Virus record (IMG/VR): IMGVR_UViG_3300021093_000248
Location: 1 to 31,256 of that record
Source of the DNA: a virus
DNA length: 31,256 nucleotides
Strand: one strand, 5' to 3'
The notes under the pieces were generated by a model. The model saw only the letters and a program-made list of their open reading frames with translations. It made no database searches and was not told the DNA's origin. This document shows positions 1 through 6,715 of this stretch, piece by piece (position 1 is the stretch's first letter; the number at the start of each line of letters is the position of its first letter). Made by a program: the position numbers and the translations under genes.

Positions 1-412
1 CCTAAGGGGGTGAGCTTCAAGGGGAGGCCGCCTGCGTACTACTGCGCCAAGGCAGAAAAAGTTCCAGGATTTATCTCTCTCACGCGGGGGGACTCGGGTA
101 AATCCACCGGAAAACTCGAAACTCCTGTCCTGGAGCGGGATTTGAGTTTTCCGAAAGGTACCGGAAAAGTCCAGTTTCGGAAAAGTCCTGACCCTGGTTC
201 GGTAGCGGATACGGCGGACGAGACGCATGGGACGCAGAACGAGCCAGGGACTTTTCCGAAAGGGGACTTTTCCGAAAGCCACCGGAAAACTCAAACACCT
301 TGCGCCGCAAGCAATTTCGAGTTTTCCGGTGACCCCCGTGTGAATAGGGTTTTGCCCGTGGAACCGGCAACCAAGTCGACCTTCGAGGAGGCTGCCGCGT
401 TCTGGGATTAAA
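1..412. other. Left-edge region without a convincing gene
   Basis: Open frames exist on both strands here: plus strand from the window edge to a stop at 411, and minus strand 80-370. Neither translates to a recognisable domain. Both are dominated by peptides generated from the TTTTCCG DNA repeats (for example FPKG repeated on the plus strand). The plus frame has no well-spaced ribosome binding site. The plus frame could be the end of a gene starting outside the window, but I read the stretch as non-coding or regulatory. Confidence 0.4.
108..331. repeat. Array of eight TTTTCCG/CGGAAAA elements (iteron-like)
   Basis: Eight copies of TTTTCCG or its complement lie in about 224 bp, near 108, 147, 162, 178, 251, 267, 282 and 321. 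Two are a perfect 16-bp tandem, GGGACTTTTCCGAAAG at 247-262 and 263-278. Others form inverted pairs: CACCGGAAAACTC at 280-292 against GAGTTTTCCGGTG at 319-331, and 144-158 against 161-172. Clustered direct and inverted short repeats next to early genes are typical of replication origins or multi-site operators. The function is inferred; the repeats are directly visible. Confidence 0.7.
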
Positions 413-436
413 AAATTAAAACGGTCCGTCTTTTTA

Positions 437-450
437 TGCTACTGTGTAGC
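437..450 (+). promoter_or_regulatory. Extended -10 promoter with internal dyad
   Basis: TGCTACTGT at 437-445 fits an extended -10 (TGnTAnnnT). It lies inside the dyad GCTAC-TGT-GTAGC at 438-450. No good -35 is visible; TTAAAA at 416-421 is a weak candidate. Similar sites precede other genes at 4554, 7103 and 7438. It probably drives the gene at 513, although a hairpin terminator lies in between. Confidence 0.5.
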
Positions 451-459
451 AGCACTAAA

Positions 460-480
460 AAGGCCCCAGACCGGGGCCTT
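460..480. terminator. Hairpin terminator, probably bidirectional
   Basis: An 8-bp perfect stem pairs 460-467 (AAGGCCCC) with 473-480 (GGGGCCTT) around a 5-nt loop. A run of A before it gives a T tract on the minus strand, so termination should be better for leftward transcripts; rightward it is followed only by CTTTGGTGTTT. It sits between the promoter at 437 and the gene at 513, so it could also act as a leader hairpin or attenuator. Confidence 0.65.
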
Positions 481-512
481 CTTTGGTGTTTCCCCCGAAA
501 CACAAATTTATT

Positions 513-1310
513 ATGCCTTATCCGCAAGAGTTTGTGAACACAGTACGTGTTCGCATGGAGTCCGAGTGGTACGACCCTGACTATGTGCAGGATCTCGACA
601 ATCTCCCTAAACAATGTCTAAAAGTTATTAAAGAAGAAAATGATTACGAAAGCGCAGTAAGATATAAAAAAGGTATAATGTTTGATTTGTTAAAGCAAAT
701 CTATGGTTGCAGTCACCCGGATAAAACAAAGATAGAAATTGATCCGGGAACTGGCGAAACTAAAACAACTACACGAAAAGGAAAAACTTATTCACCTAAA
801 CCTCAGTATTATCACTTTTTTGCCTATACAGCGTATGCGTTATTGCATGGGGACATCCGAGAATTAAACTGGAGAGCACCGTATAATGGTAATATGCAGG
901 GACAAGACGTTATGCACGCAATAAATAAATACGGAATATACGGATTAACGGAAGAACTAAATTCTACTTTCAATAAAAAATTTTTTGTTTCAAAATTTGC
1001 AGCTTTATATGCGCGTATGTTTAATGCCGATCCACGTTTTAAAAACTGTACGGCTGAACCAGCAGAATTAAAAACTGAAATTAGAGAATCACCTCTAACC
1101 TATTGTAGCGACTGTAAAACTATACGAATTGCTTGGGATATTAACAAAACTGCTTACACACCCGGACATCCAAAATATACCGAACTTTTAAGTAAATTCA
1201 AAGAACAGGTGCTTAAAAAAGAATTTGAAAAAAGCACAACTGAAGATCAAGCTCGATACTTAGAGCGCCGTGGAACGCTTCTAAATTTTAACGATGAGGA
1301 TATCGCCTAA
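513..1310 (+). CDS. AT-rich gene of unknown function, 265 aa
   Basis: I do not recognise this protein. The start is taken at ATG 513 (MPYPQEF); a TTG at 483 would add ten residues and lacks support. The product is soluble, rich in Lys, Tyr and Phe, without signal peptide or membrane segment. One CxxC pair (YCSDC) in the last third hints at a metal or structural site. Base composition is striking: roughly the first 100 bases and last 40 look like the GC-rich neighbours, while the interior is very AT-rich (positions 961-1020 contain 14 G or C in 60). That suggests acquisition from another genome. As the first gene after the promoter and terminator at 437-480 it may be an early host-takeover or accessory gene, but nothing in the sequence proves this. 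Confidence 0.75.
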   Translation: MPYPQEFVNTVRVRMESEWYDPDYVQDLDNLPKQCLKVIKEENDYESAVRYKKGIMFDLLKQIYGCSHPDKTKIEIDPGTGETKTTTRKGKTYSPKPQYYHFFAYTAYALLHGDIRELNWRAPYNGNMQGQDVMHAINKYGIYGLTEELNSTFNKKFFVSKFAALYARMFNADPRFKNCTAEPAELKTEIRESPLTYCSDCKTIRIAWDINKTAYTPGHPKYTELLSKFKEQVLKKEFEKSTTEDQARYLERRGTLLNFNDEDIA

Positions 1311-1371
1311 ATTGCCTAACCTGTTTTTGGGGCTGCTTCGAGCAGCCTCTTGGTTGCTTTGGAGGGATCCG

Positions 1372-1656
1372 GTGTCTAAGACCAAGACTGAACCGAGACC
1401 GCCGAGACCGCCCAGGCGTCCCACGTTGGCGCTGACCAACGGTCCCATCCCGGACGAGGTGTTTGCCGTGGTGCGGACCAGCTGGTTCAAGCAAGGCCGC
1501 ACCGTCGAAGTCGACGAGTTTTCCATCATGGAGTGCGACGACGCCCGCACCATTTTCCACTACACGGTTGGGCAGGCTCTGCGCCAGGGGGCCGACGTAT
1601 CCGTAATGTCCGTTTATCCGCCCGAAGCGCTTGGAATCCCCCGCAACAAAGAGTGA
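1372..1656 (+). CDS. Hypothetical protein, 94 aa
   Basis: The start is GTG 1372, chosen because GGAGG lies at 1361-1365 with good spacing; the frame is open upstream to about 1294 but without a ribosome binding site. The N-terminus is rich in Pro and Arg (residues 8-17) and likely disordered. It is followed by a compact mixed segment containing VDEFSIMECDDARTIFHYTV. No family recognised. Its 3' end overlaps the next gene by 26 bases, implying co-translation. Confidence 0.7.
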   Translation: MSKTKTEPRPPRPPRRPTLALTNGPIPDEVFAVVRTSWFKQGRTVEVDEFSIMECDDARTIFHYTVGQALRQGADVSVMSVYPPEALGIPRNKE

Positions 1657-1882
1657 CCGTCGCCCCAAAGGCAAGGGCCGCAACTTTACGGTCAATCTCA
1701 GGATGACCCGTGAGGAGATCGAGGCGGCCCGCACTCTTGGCGGCGGCAACATCAGCATGGGATGCCGGCGTGCCATCCGATACGCCTGCTGGAAAGACAT
1801 GAGTCCCATGAGTCTCAGCACGATGCTGCGTTCGGCTGCTGTGCTGGCGGCCGAACTGGAAGCCCAACAGCCCCGAGTGTGA
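1631..1882 (+). CDS. Ribbon-helix-helix-like protein, 83 aa
   Basis: A basic N-terminus (residues 7-17) is followed by FTVNLRMTREEIEAAR and then GNISMGCRRAIRYA. This is the strand-helix-turn-helix pattern of small CopG/Arc-type ribbon-helix-helix repressors, which dimerise and bind operator DNA through the beta strand. The only in-frame start before the domain is TTG 1631, inside the preceding gene, so coupled translation is likely. A candidate binder of the CTACTGT dyads in this window, but that link is inference. Fold assignment is by pattern only. Confidence 0.65.
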   Translation: MESPATKSDRRPKGKGRNFTVNLRMTREEIEAARTLGGGNISMGCRRAIRYACWKDMSPMSLSTMLRSAAVLAAELEAQQPRV

Positions 1883-1983
1883 AGTTTTACAACCGGCCTA
1901 CTAGGCAGACTGCTTGTTCTGTGCAAGGGTAGTGATCGAGGGGGCAGGCAACTGCTCCATCGCTTCCCTACTACTCAAGGACT

Positions 1984-2229
1984 ATGGCCACCAACACCAC
2001 CCTTCCGACGGACAGGCTCAGCACGTGGTACTTCGCCGTGCGCTGGGGCCGGTACCACATCGAACAATCCATCGAACGCGCCAGGGCAAACGGCTTCGAG
2101 CCGACTTACGACGAGTACCAGCTGCAGCAACTGGATGAGCTGGAGCAATTCCTGAAAATGACCTGGGACGAATGGATGGAGGACCTTATGGGTTACCAGA
2201 CTGCCCAGGAGGTGTCTTATGGAGTCTGA
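1984..2229 (+). CDS. Hypothetical protein, 81 aa
   Basis: ATG 1984 has AAGG five bases upstream. The protein is acidic and rich in aromatic residues: STWYFAVRWGRYHIEQSIERA followed by an amphipathic Glu/Leu/Gln helix (YDEYQLQQLDELEQFLKM). No known domain recognised. It overlaps the next gene by 11 bases. The 101 bases upstream (1883-1983) hold no gene and no clear promoter. Confidence 0.7.
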   Translation: MATNTTLPTDRLSTWYFAVRWGRYHIEQSIERARANGFEPTYDEYQLQQLDELEQFLKMTWDEWMEDLMGYQTAQEVSYGV

Positions 2230-2497
2230 GATCGTTGAAATCCTTGATCTTGCTTTCCGCCCCGATGGTCTTGTGGAGTGCGAGGCCGTTGTGGAGCAGA
2301 TGGTGCTTAGGCGCCACCAAAGCCACGAAGAACCGGCCGAATGGGGTCCTGCTGTGTGCCGAGGCTCCTTCTACCTTTGTGAAGACGACGTAATCCCTGC
2401 GACCGATGCTGGAGTCCGACGCATGTTCAGCAACCGCATCCAAAACTGGGAGATCCTTGATGCTTCTGACTGGGAGGACGACGGCGAGGACTATTAG
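2219..2497 (+). CDS. Hypothetical acidic protein, 92 aa
   Basis: ATG 2219 follows GGAGG (2209-2213) with five-base spacing and overlaps the previous gene. The product begins MESEIVEILDLAF and ends in a very acidic tail (SDWEDDGEDY). No family recognised. A highly acidic small early phage protein can be a DNA mimic or a host-enzyme inhibitor, but no specific evidence points there. Confidence 0.7.
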   Translation: MESEIVEILDLAFRPDGLVECEAVVEQMVLRRHQSHEEPAEWGPAVCRGSFYLCEDDVIPATDAGVRRMFSNRIQNWEILDASDWEDDGEDY

Positions 2498-2732
2498 AAA
2501 CGAGGCGTCTTACGACGACTGGGATTACGGCACCGAACCGATCCCTATGGATACCAGCTGGGTTGTTCCACACGATCTGACCCAGCTGATTACTCGGCTG
2601 GTTGATGCGTTTGATGCAACAGAAAGCATCAACCACACCGTGCTGGCACGGGTAGCTATCCACGAACTGCTCAAACTGCCTGAGGCAGTTCTGTTGCAGC
2701 TTCGCTCACAACACCCCTATCACACCTCTTAG
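2460..2732 (+). CDS. Hypothetical protein, about 90 aa, start uncertain
   Basis: The well-behaved part runs from EASYDDWDYGTEPIP to the end and contains an amphipathic helical region (DLTQLITRLVDAFDATESI). ATG 2460 is chosen because GGGAG lies seven bases upstream, but its first 14 residues overlap the previous gene in another frame and look like shadow sequence. Alternatives are a non-standard ATT at 2493, overlapping the upstream TAG and preceded by GAGG, or ATG 2547. No function can be named. Confidence 0.55.
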   Translation: MLLTGRTTARTIRNEASYDDWDYGTEPIPMDTSWVVPHDLTQLITRLVDAFDATESINHTVLARVAIHELLKLPEAVLLQLRSQHPYHTS

Positions 2733-2745
2733 GTAGTACAGTACC
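2732..2745 (+). promoter_or_regulatory. Near-palindromic site before the HTH gene
   Basis: GGTAGTACAGTACC is nearly palindromic and contains TACAGT (2737-2742), a possible -10 element about 20 bases before ATG 2764. It shares the ACAGTA core of the CTACTGT dyads elsewhere in the window. Its position suggests promoter plus operator, possibly autoregulation by the HTH protein. Confidence 0.4.
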
Positions 2746-2763
2746 AACGCTTTTCTCAGCACT

Positions 2764-3153
2764 ATGCTCACCATTCTCTCTGATACACAAGTACGCCTTC
2801 TGGCGGACAGCATCAAGACCATCGAAGAACACCTCGGCGAACTGCGCTCCGTGATGGAGGCGTCCCAGACCGTCAACTTCGAGCTGGCCAGTAGCAAAGT
2901 TGCTACCCCCGCACCGCGTAAGCAAGCGAAGTCTCAAGTTAAGACTCGTGTGTCTCGCCGCAAGAGAGGGTATAAAGCGCTGAATACCAAGCAAGTGCTG
3001 GAGATCAAGCGTCGGCTGGCGACTGGTGAAGGTGCCAGTGCAATCAGCCGTGATTACAAAGTGCATCTCAGCACTATCAATGCGATCAAGTGGGGCAAGA
3101 CCTGGAAACAGGTGGATCTGAATCAGTCGGCTGCATTGACGATCCAAGCATGA
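2764..3153 (+). CDS. Helix-turn-helix DNA-binding protein, 129 aa
   Basis: Residues 1-35 form a predicted helix; 47-70 are a basic linker (KQAKSQVKTRVSRRKRGYK). Residues 73-113 read as a homeodomain-like HTH of the resolvase C-terminal type: LNTKQVLEIKRRLATGEGAS, then AISRDYKVHLSTINAIK with the recognition helix around HLSTINAIKWG. It lacks a catalytic recombinase domain, so a small transcription regulator or DNA-organising protein is most likely. Its stop overlaps the next start as ATGA (coupled translation with dCTP deaminase). Confidence 0.7.
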   Translation: MLTILSDTQVRLLADSIKTIEEHLGELRSVMEASQTVNFELASSKVATPAPRKQAKSQVKTRVSRRKRGYKALNTKQVLEIKRRLATGEGASAISRDYKVHLSTINAIKWGKTWKQVDLNQSAALTIQA

Positions 3154-3662
3154 TCTTGTGTGACGTTGAGATCCTGGCCCTCTGTACTGAGGGCCTTGTT
3201 GATCCGTTCAACCCAGCGATGATCAATCCCGCCAGTCTTGATGTGAGGCTGGGGCAAAATCTGCTGGTGGAGTGGGAGGCCGGTCCTGAACTGCGGGAGT
3301 TTTCGCTCGCGGGTTACACCGAGGATCGGCCGTTTTTACTCCCGCCGGGGGAGTTTGTGCTGGCCGAGACGGTGGAGACTTTTTTCTTTCCATCGTTTCT
3401 GGCGGGACAGTTTGCACTGAAGAGTTCCAGGGCAAGACAAGGAATTGAGCACCTGATGGCGGGCTACTGCGATCCGGGTTGGCAAGGTTCCAAGTTGACG
3501 CTGGAGCTGCAAAATGCTCGGCAATTGCATCCGGTCAAGTTGTGGCCTGAGATGCGGATCGGGCAGATGGTGTTTCACCGGATGTCCCAGACACCGGCCG
3601 AGGATTACTCGATTACTGGCCGGTACAACTTCGATCAAAAAGTCACTGGAGCGAAGCCGTGA
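3150..3662 (+). CDS. dcd: dCTP deaminase, 170 aa
   Basis: Deaminates dCTP to dUTP in the cytosol, feeding thymidylate synthesis for phage DNA replication. Visible motifs: INPASLDVRLG (residues 26-36), LLPPGEFVLAETVE (63-76), KSSRARQG (91-98, phosphate-binding Ser/Arg) and YCDPGWQGSKLTLELQN (106-122), whose Glu119 corresponds to the catalytic Glu of Dcd. Length is close to, slightly shorter than, cellular Dcd. The start is ATG 3150, giving an ATGA overlap with the HTH gene; a longer in-frame start at 3090 is a shadow of that gene. A dUTPase relative of the same superfamily is the main alternative. Confidence 0.88.
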   Translation: MILCDVEILALCTEGLVDPFNPAMINPASLDVRLGQNLLVEWEAGPELREFSLAGYTEDRPFLLPPGEFVLAETVETFFFPSFLAGQFALKSSRARQGIEHLMAGYCDPGWQGSKLTLELQNARQLHPVKLWPEMRIGQMVFHRMSQTPAEDYSITGRYNFDQKVTGAKP

Positions 3663-3901
3663 GCGATATGGTATCCCATCCCCCGCATTACACGCGGGGG
3701 CGTGTGGAAGTGATTGACTTCATCGAGGATTGTGTTGTTGACGCTCCAGATGCGGTGGTTGGTGGTTTGCAGTGGCAAGTCATCAAATACGTCAGCCGTT
3801 TGTGGTTGAAAGACAACTCGCTCCAGGATGCCAAGAAATGTCGCTGGTATTTGGACAGACTGATTAGCAAACTTGAATCCGAGCAGTACCGTGGCACCTG
3901 A
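3659..3901 (+). CDS. DUF3310-type protein, 80 aa
   Basis: The pattern HPPHYTRGRVEVIDFIED, then WQVIKYVSRLWLKDN and DAKKCRWYLDRLI, matches the small phage family DUF3310 (a nucleotide-kinase-like or SaV-type annotation is sometimes used), whose exact function is not established. GTG 3659 overlaps the dCTP deaminase stop as GTGA, so the two are probably co-translated. Its place between nucleotide metabolism and replication genes fits an early role. Confidence 0.8.
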   Translation: MSDMVSHPPHYTRGRVEVIDFIEDCVVDAPDAVVGGLQWQVIKYVSRLWLKDNSLQDAKKCRWYLDRLISKLESEQYRGT

Positions 3902-4094
3902 TCAGTACAAATTTGAAATGTTGCGTTTTGACGAGAGCGCCCAGATCAATACGGCGCTTTCTGTCAAGACCAAAGGGATTTTGGCCAGCGAAGTCGTGGC
4001 AGTGTTTGCCGACTTTTTGCAGGCTTGCGGCTTTCATGCCAACACGGTGGGTGATGCGTTCCAGGAAATTGGGGATGAACTGTCCAGCATGTAG
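3891..4094 (+). CDS. Hypothetical protein, 67 aa
   Basis: GTG 3891 starts inside the end of the DUF3310 gene. The product begins MAPDQYKFEMLRFDE and contains TALSVKTKGILASEVVAVFADFLQACG in two successive helices. It is acidic and soluble. No family recognised. It overlaps the following zinc-ribbon gene by 20 bases. Confidence 0.6.
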   Translation: MAPDQYKFEMLRFDESAQINTALSVKTKGILASEVVAVFADFLQACGFHANTVGDAFQEIGDELSSM

Positions 4095-4542
4095 TTTGAA
4101 TCGAGTTACGGTCCTGGAAAGTCGCAAGCGGGCCGATGGCGCTCGGAGGCGTAGATATAAATGCCTAGCCTGCGGGTATCGGTGGACTGTGTTTTATGAG
4201 GGCGCTTGCGACCGGCGGGTTCGACTGGTGCGACGTAAAGCCCCAGAAAGGCGAGTGCTGACGATGCGCCAGGCTGTTTACGTCATGCTGTCGGAAAAGA
4301 GTTCGGCGACCTTGGCGGAAAAATACGGGGTGACGCGCCAGGCCATTGATTTGGTGCGGCACGGGAAGACCTACTGCGAGGTCTACAAAAAGCTCCAGCA
4401 AAAGGGGCGGAAACTGCGGACCGGTGGACGGTATGTCTGTGAGCAGTGCGTTCACTGGCGCGGGGACAGCCGGTGCGATTTCGGGTTTCCTGATGCCGGC
4501 GGCGACTTTGCTACAGATTGTTCGCTTTTCCGACAGCTGTAG
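4075..4542 (+). CDS. Zinc-ribbon / HTH / Cys4 regulator, 155 aa
   Basis: Residues 3-41 are a zinc ribbon with C3-x2-C6 and C30-x2-C33. The intervening VLESRKRADGARRRRYKC strongly resembles the N-terminal ribbon of NrdR, the repressor of ribonucleotide reductase genes, but the NrdR ATP-cone is absent. Residues about 64-97 form a helix-turn-helix (TLAEKYGVTRQAIDLVRHGK). Residues 122-149 hold a second cysteine set (C122, C125, C134, C149). ATG 4075 is preceded by AGGAAA; a longer open frame upstream is a shadow of the previous gene. Likely a DNA-binding regulator, possibly touching nucleotide metabolism given dcd nearby; the target is unknown. Confidence 0.72.
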   Translation: MNCPACSLNRVTVLESRKRADGARRRRYKCLACGYRWTVFYEGACDRRVRLVRRKAPERRVLTMRQAVYVMLSEKSSATLAEKYGVTRQAIDLVRHGKTYCEVYKKLQQKGRKLRTGGRYVCEQCVHWRGDSRCDFGFPDAGGDFATDCSLFRQL

Positions 4543-4547
4543 CCGGG

Positions 4548-4573
4548 CTACTGTGCTACACTACTGAAGTAGT
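4548..4573 (+). promoter_or_regulatory. Promoter with dyad before the polymerase operon
   Basis: CTACTGT at 4548-4554 is followed by an extended -10, TGCTACACT (4554-4562), and a perfect 6-2-6 dyad ACTACTGAAGTAGT (4560-4573). The ATG at 4590 is 27 bases beyond the -10. The arrangement suggests a promoter overlapped by an operator. Confidence 0.55.
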
Positions 4574-4589
4574 CGCCCCACCAGGCACC

Positions 4590-4877
4590 ATGAACGATTT
4601 TGCCAAGGTCTCTGAGTTGATCGCTGACTTCCAGCGACGGCTCGAAGTTGTAATCAAGCGCGATGGCGCACGGGCTATGCAGGATATGCATATTCCGCTG
4701 GATTTGTTTGCGTTGATCGAGGATGAGCTTTTGCCTGTACTTGAGCAGTGCATTGACTCCATCGAATACGATCCGACGCCTAAGCATTTGTGGGATAACC
4801 ATGGGGGTGAACCTCCTGTGACTCAATCTGAGCTTCACGAAATTGCCCGTGCTTTTCACGTGGGGATGCACAGCTGA
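4590..4877 (+). CDS. Hypothetical protein, 95 aa
   Basis: First gene after the 4554 promoter. It is largely helical and acidic: FAKVSELIADFQRRLEVVI, then LDLFALIEDELLPVLEQCID, ending HEIARAFHVGMHS. No known domain. Its stop overlaps the polymerase start by one base (TGATG), so it is probably co-translated with it; a polymerase accessory role is possible but unsupported. Confidence 0.7.
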   Translation: MNDFAKVSELIADFQRRLEVVIKRDGARAMQDMHIPLDLFALIEDELLPVLEQCIDSIEYDPTPKHLWDNHGGEPPVTQSELHEIARAFHVGMHS

Positions 4878-6715
4878 TGGCAAAGTTTGAGTATCTGCTC
4901 GGCATTGAGCATCTGCACACGATGTTTAATGCCACGACGGTTGCGTTTGACTGTGAGACGACCCAGCTCCAGCCGAAATTTGGCGGGTTACGGTTATTGC
5001 AGTTAGCGGCGTTGGATCGTGAACCAGTGGTTATTGACTGCTGGGAATTGGAAGATCACCACTGGATTGAACTGGAAGAGTTTTTTGCGACCAAGCGTTA
5101 CTGGCTGGCACACAATGCTGTTTTTGATTTGGGATGGCTGCAGGAACACGAGATTTACCCCGAGGGGGAGGTGCTCTGCACCATGCTGGCCAGTCGGATC
5201 TTGACCAACGGGCTGCTGAACGTGAAGCACGGTCTGCAGCATGTGGTTAAGCGGTATCTCCAGCTGGAGATCTCGAAGGAAGAACAGAAGAGTGACTGGA
5301 GCCAGGATCTGACGCCGAGCCAGTTGGAGTATGCGGCGTATGACGTGCAGTTGTTGACCCAGTTGGATGGGCCGATCAATCAGCGGATGGCTGAGGGGAA
5401 TCTGCACAAGGCATGGTTTCTGGAGTGCAAGGCGTTGCCGGCGATGGCGCAGCTTTGGCGAACCGGCCTGCCGTTTGATCGCACGTCACTAGAAACGCTC
5501 CAACAGGATTTGAAGGAAGACCATGCTCGCCTTGGAGCAGAGTTTGTGGAGGCATTGGATGCCGCGTTGCCAAACCATAAAAAACTACCGCGTGATCCTG
5601 ATGGTGGCTTGAATTTGAGATCAAAAGCAACGGGGTCGGTTCGAGCGGGCACTAAGCAGGAGGCCGGTTTTAATCTCAACAGTCCCAAGCAACTGCTGGA
5701 TGTATTTACGGCTTTGCTGGGGCGGCAGCCGGTTGGGACAGATGGCAAGGCCAGCGCCAGTCGGCAGGCATTGCGGGAGTATGCCGGGGACCACAAAGTG
5801 GTGGCGGATTATCTGGCATGGAAGCGGGTAGAGAAGCGGCGTCAAATGGTGGAGGCACTGCTCAAACACTTGGAGCCGAACGGGTTTATCCGTGCTAGCT
5901 ACATGCAGCTTGGGGCGGACACCGGGCGTATGTCGTGTCTCAGTCCAAACCTGCAGCAAATTCCAAGAGATTCAAGGTTTCGGGCGTGTGTAAAAGCTCC
6001 AGGCGGGTGGAAACTGGTGGTTGCGGACTACGCCCAGATGGAGCTGAGGCTGGCAGCAGCCGAGGCCGAGGACGCTTTGATGATTAAAGCGTTCCAGGAT
6101 GGGATGGACTTGCATACATTAACTGCGATGCAAATTTATGGAGTTTCTGAAAGCGAAGTCACGAAAGATATGCGCCAAGTTAGTAAGTCTGCGAATTTCG
6201 GTTTGCTGTATGGATCGGGAGCAAGAGGACTGCGTAATTATGCAGCAGGAATGGGGATACAAATGGATCTTGATGAAGCTGCAGAAATCCGAGCAAAGTT
6301 CCACGCTGCGTATAAAGGAATTAGCGGGTGGCAACGCGAAAATGCTCGATTGGCTGATGCGGCTAAAGGCAATGCCGCGATCAGGATTCGTCTCTCCGGG
6401 CTCAGGCGGTTTCTTCCGGGAGACCACAACTCGCTCACGGTGCGATGTAACACCCCGATCCAAGGGGCTGGTGCGGCCGTGCTCAAGCGAACCCTTGGCA
6501 AACTTTGGCCACTGTTAAAAGCTGATGGCGAAGAAGTGGTCCGCCTCGCAGGTGTCATTCATGACGAAGTTGTTCTTCTCGTTCGTGAAGAACACGCTGA
6601 AGTCTGGGCGCTCCAGTTAGCTGGAGTGATGCAGGAGGCTGAAGCGAAATGGCTTGATGCTGTTCCAGCGTTGGCTGAGGCTAAAGTCGGCGACTCTTGG
6701 GTGGAGGCGAAATGA
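4877..6715 (+). CDS. Family A DNA polymerase with 3'-5' exonuclease, 612 aa
   Basis: Replicates phage DNA. The N-terminal DnaQ-like proofreading domain shows D25 and E27 (AFDCET), D84 (AHNAVFDLGWL) and Y152/D156 (EYAAYDVQLL). The polymerase domain shows motif A at D384 (VADYAQMELRLA), motif B (RQVSKSANFGLLYG, Phe441 at the O-helix site equivalent to E. coli Phe762) and motif C at D563 (VIHDEVVLLV). There is no 5' nuclease domain, as usual for phage enzymes of this size. An AT-richer patch near 6105-6350 lies across motif B. No helicase or primase is encoded in this window. Confidence 0.95.
   Translation: MAKFEYLLGIEHLHTMFNATTVAFDCETTQLQPKFGGLRLLQLAALDREPVVIDCWELEDHHWIELEEFFATKRYWLAHNAVFDLGWLQEHEIYPEGEVLCTMLASRILTNGLLNVKHGLQHVVKRYLQLEISKEEQKSDWSQDLTPSQLEYAAYDVQLLTQLDGPINQRMAEGNLHKAWFLECKALPAMAQLWRTGLPFDRTSLETLQQDLKEDHARLGAEFVEALDAALPNHKKLPRDPDGGLNLRSKATGSVRAGTKQEAGFNLNSPKQLLDVFTALLGRQPVGTDGKASASRQALREYAGDHKVVADYLAWKRVEKRRQMVEALLKHLEPNGFIRASYMQLGADTGRMSCLSPNLQQIPRDSRFRACVKAPGGWKLVVADYAQMELRLAAAEAEDALMIKAFQDGMDLHTLTAMQIYGVSESEVTKDMRQVSKSANFGLLYGSGARGLRNYAAGMGIQMDLDEAAEIRAKFHAAYKGISGWQRENARLADAAKGNAAIRIRLSGLRRFLPGDHNSLTVRCNTPIQGAGAAVLKRTLGKLWPLLKADGEEVVRLAGVIHDEVVLLVREEHAEVWALQLAGVMQEAEAKWLDAVPALAEAKVGDSWVEAK

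Noticed and set aside
10-411. Open frame of 133 codons on the plus strand, and a 96-codon frame opposite
   Set aside because: No domain, no spaced ribosome site, both strands open at once, and the peptides mirror the DNA repeats. Kept only as an uncertain region.
1288-1926. 212-codon minus-strand frame over the 1372 and 1631 genes
   Set aside because: Arg/Pro-rich shadow sequence with no domain, against the direction of the early operon.
2732-2745. Cyanobacterial LexA box
   Set aside because: The GTAC-containing near-palindrome is reminiscent of one, but arm spacing is too short and the match is weak; listed only as an unidentified regulatory site.
3090-3149. Longer start for dCTP deaminase
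   Set aside because: The extra residues are encoded over the HTH gene in another frame; the ATGA start at 3150 gives the normal family N-terminus.
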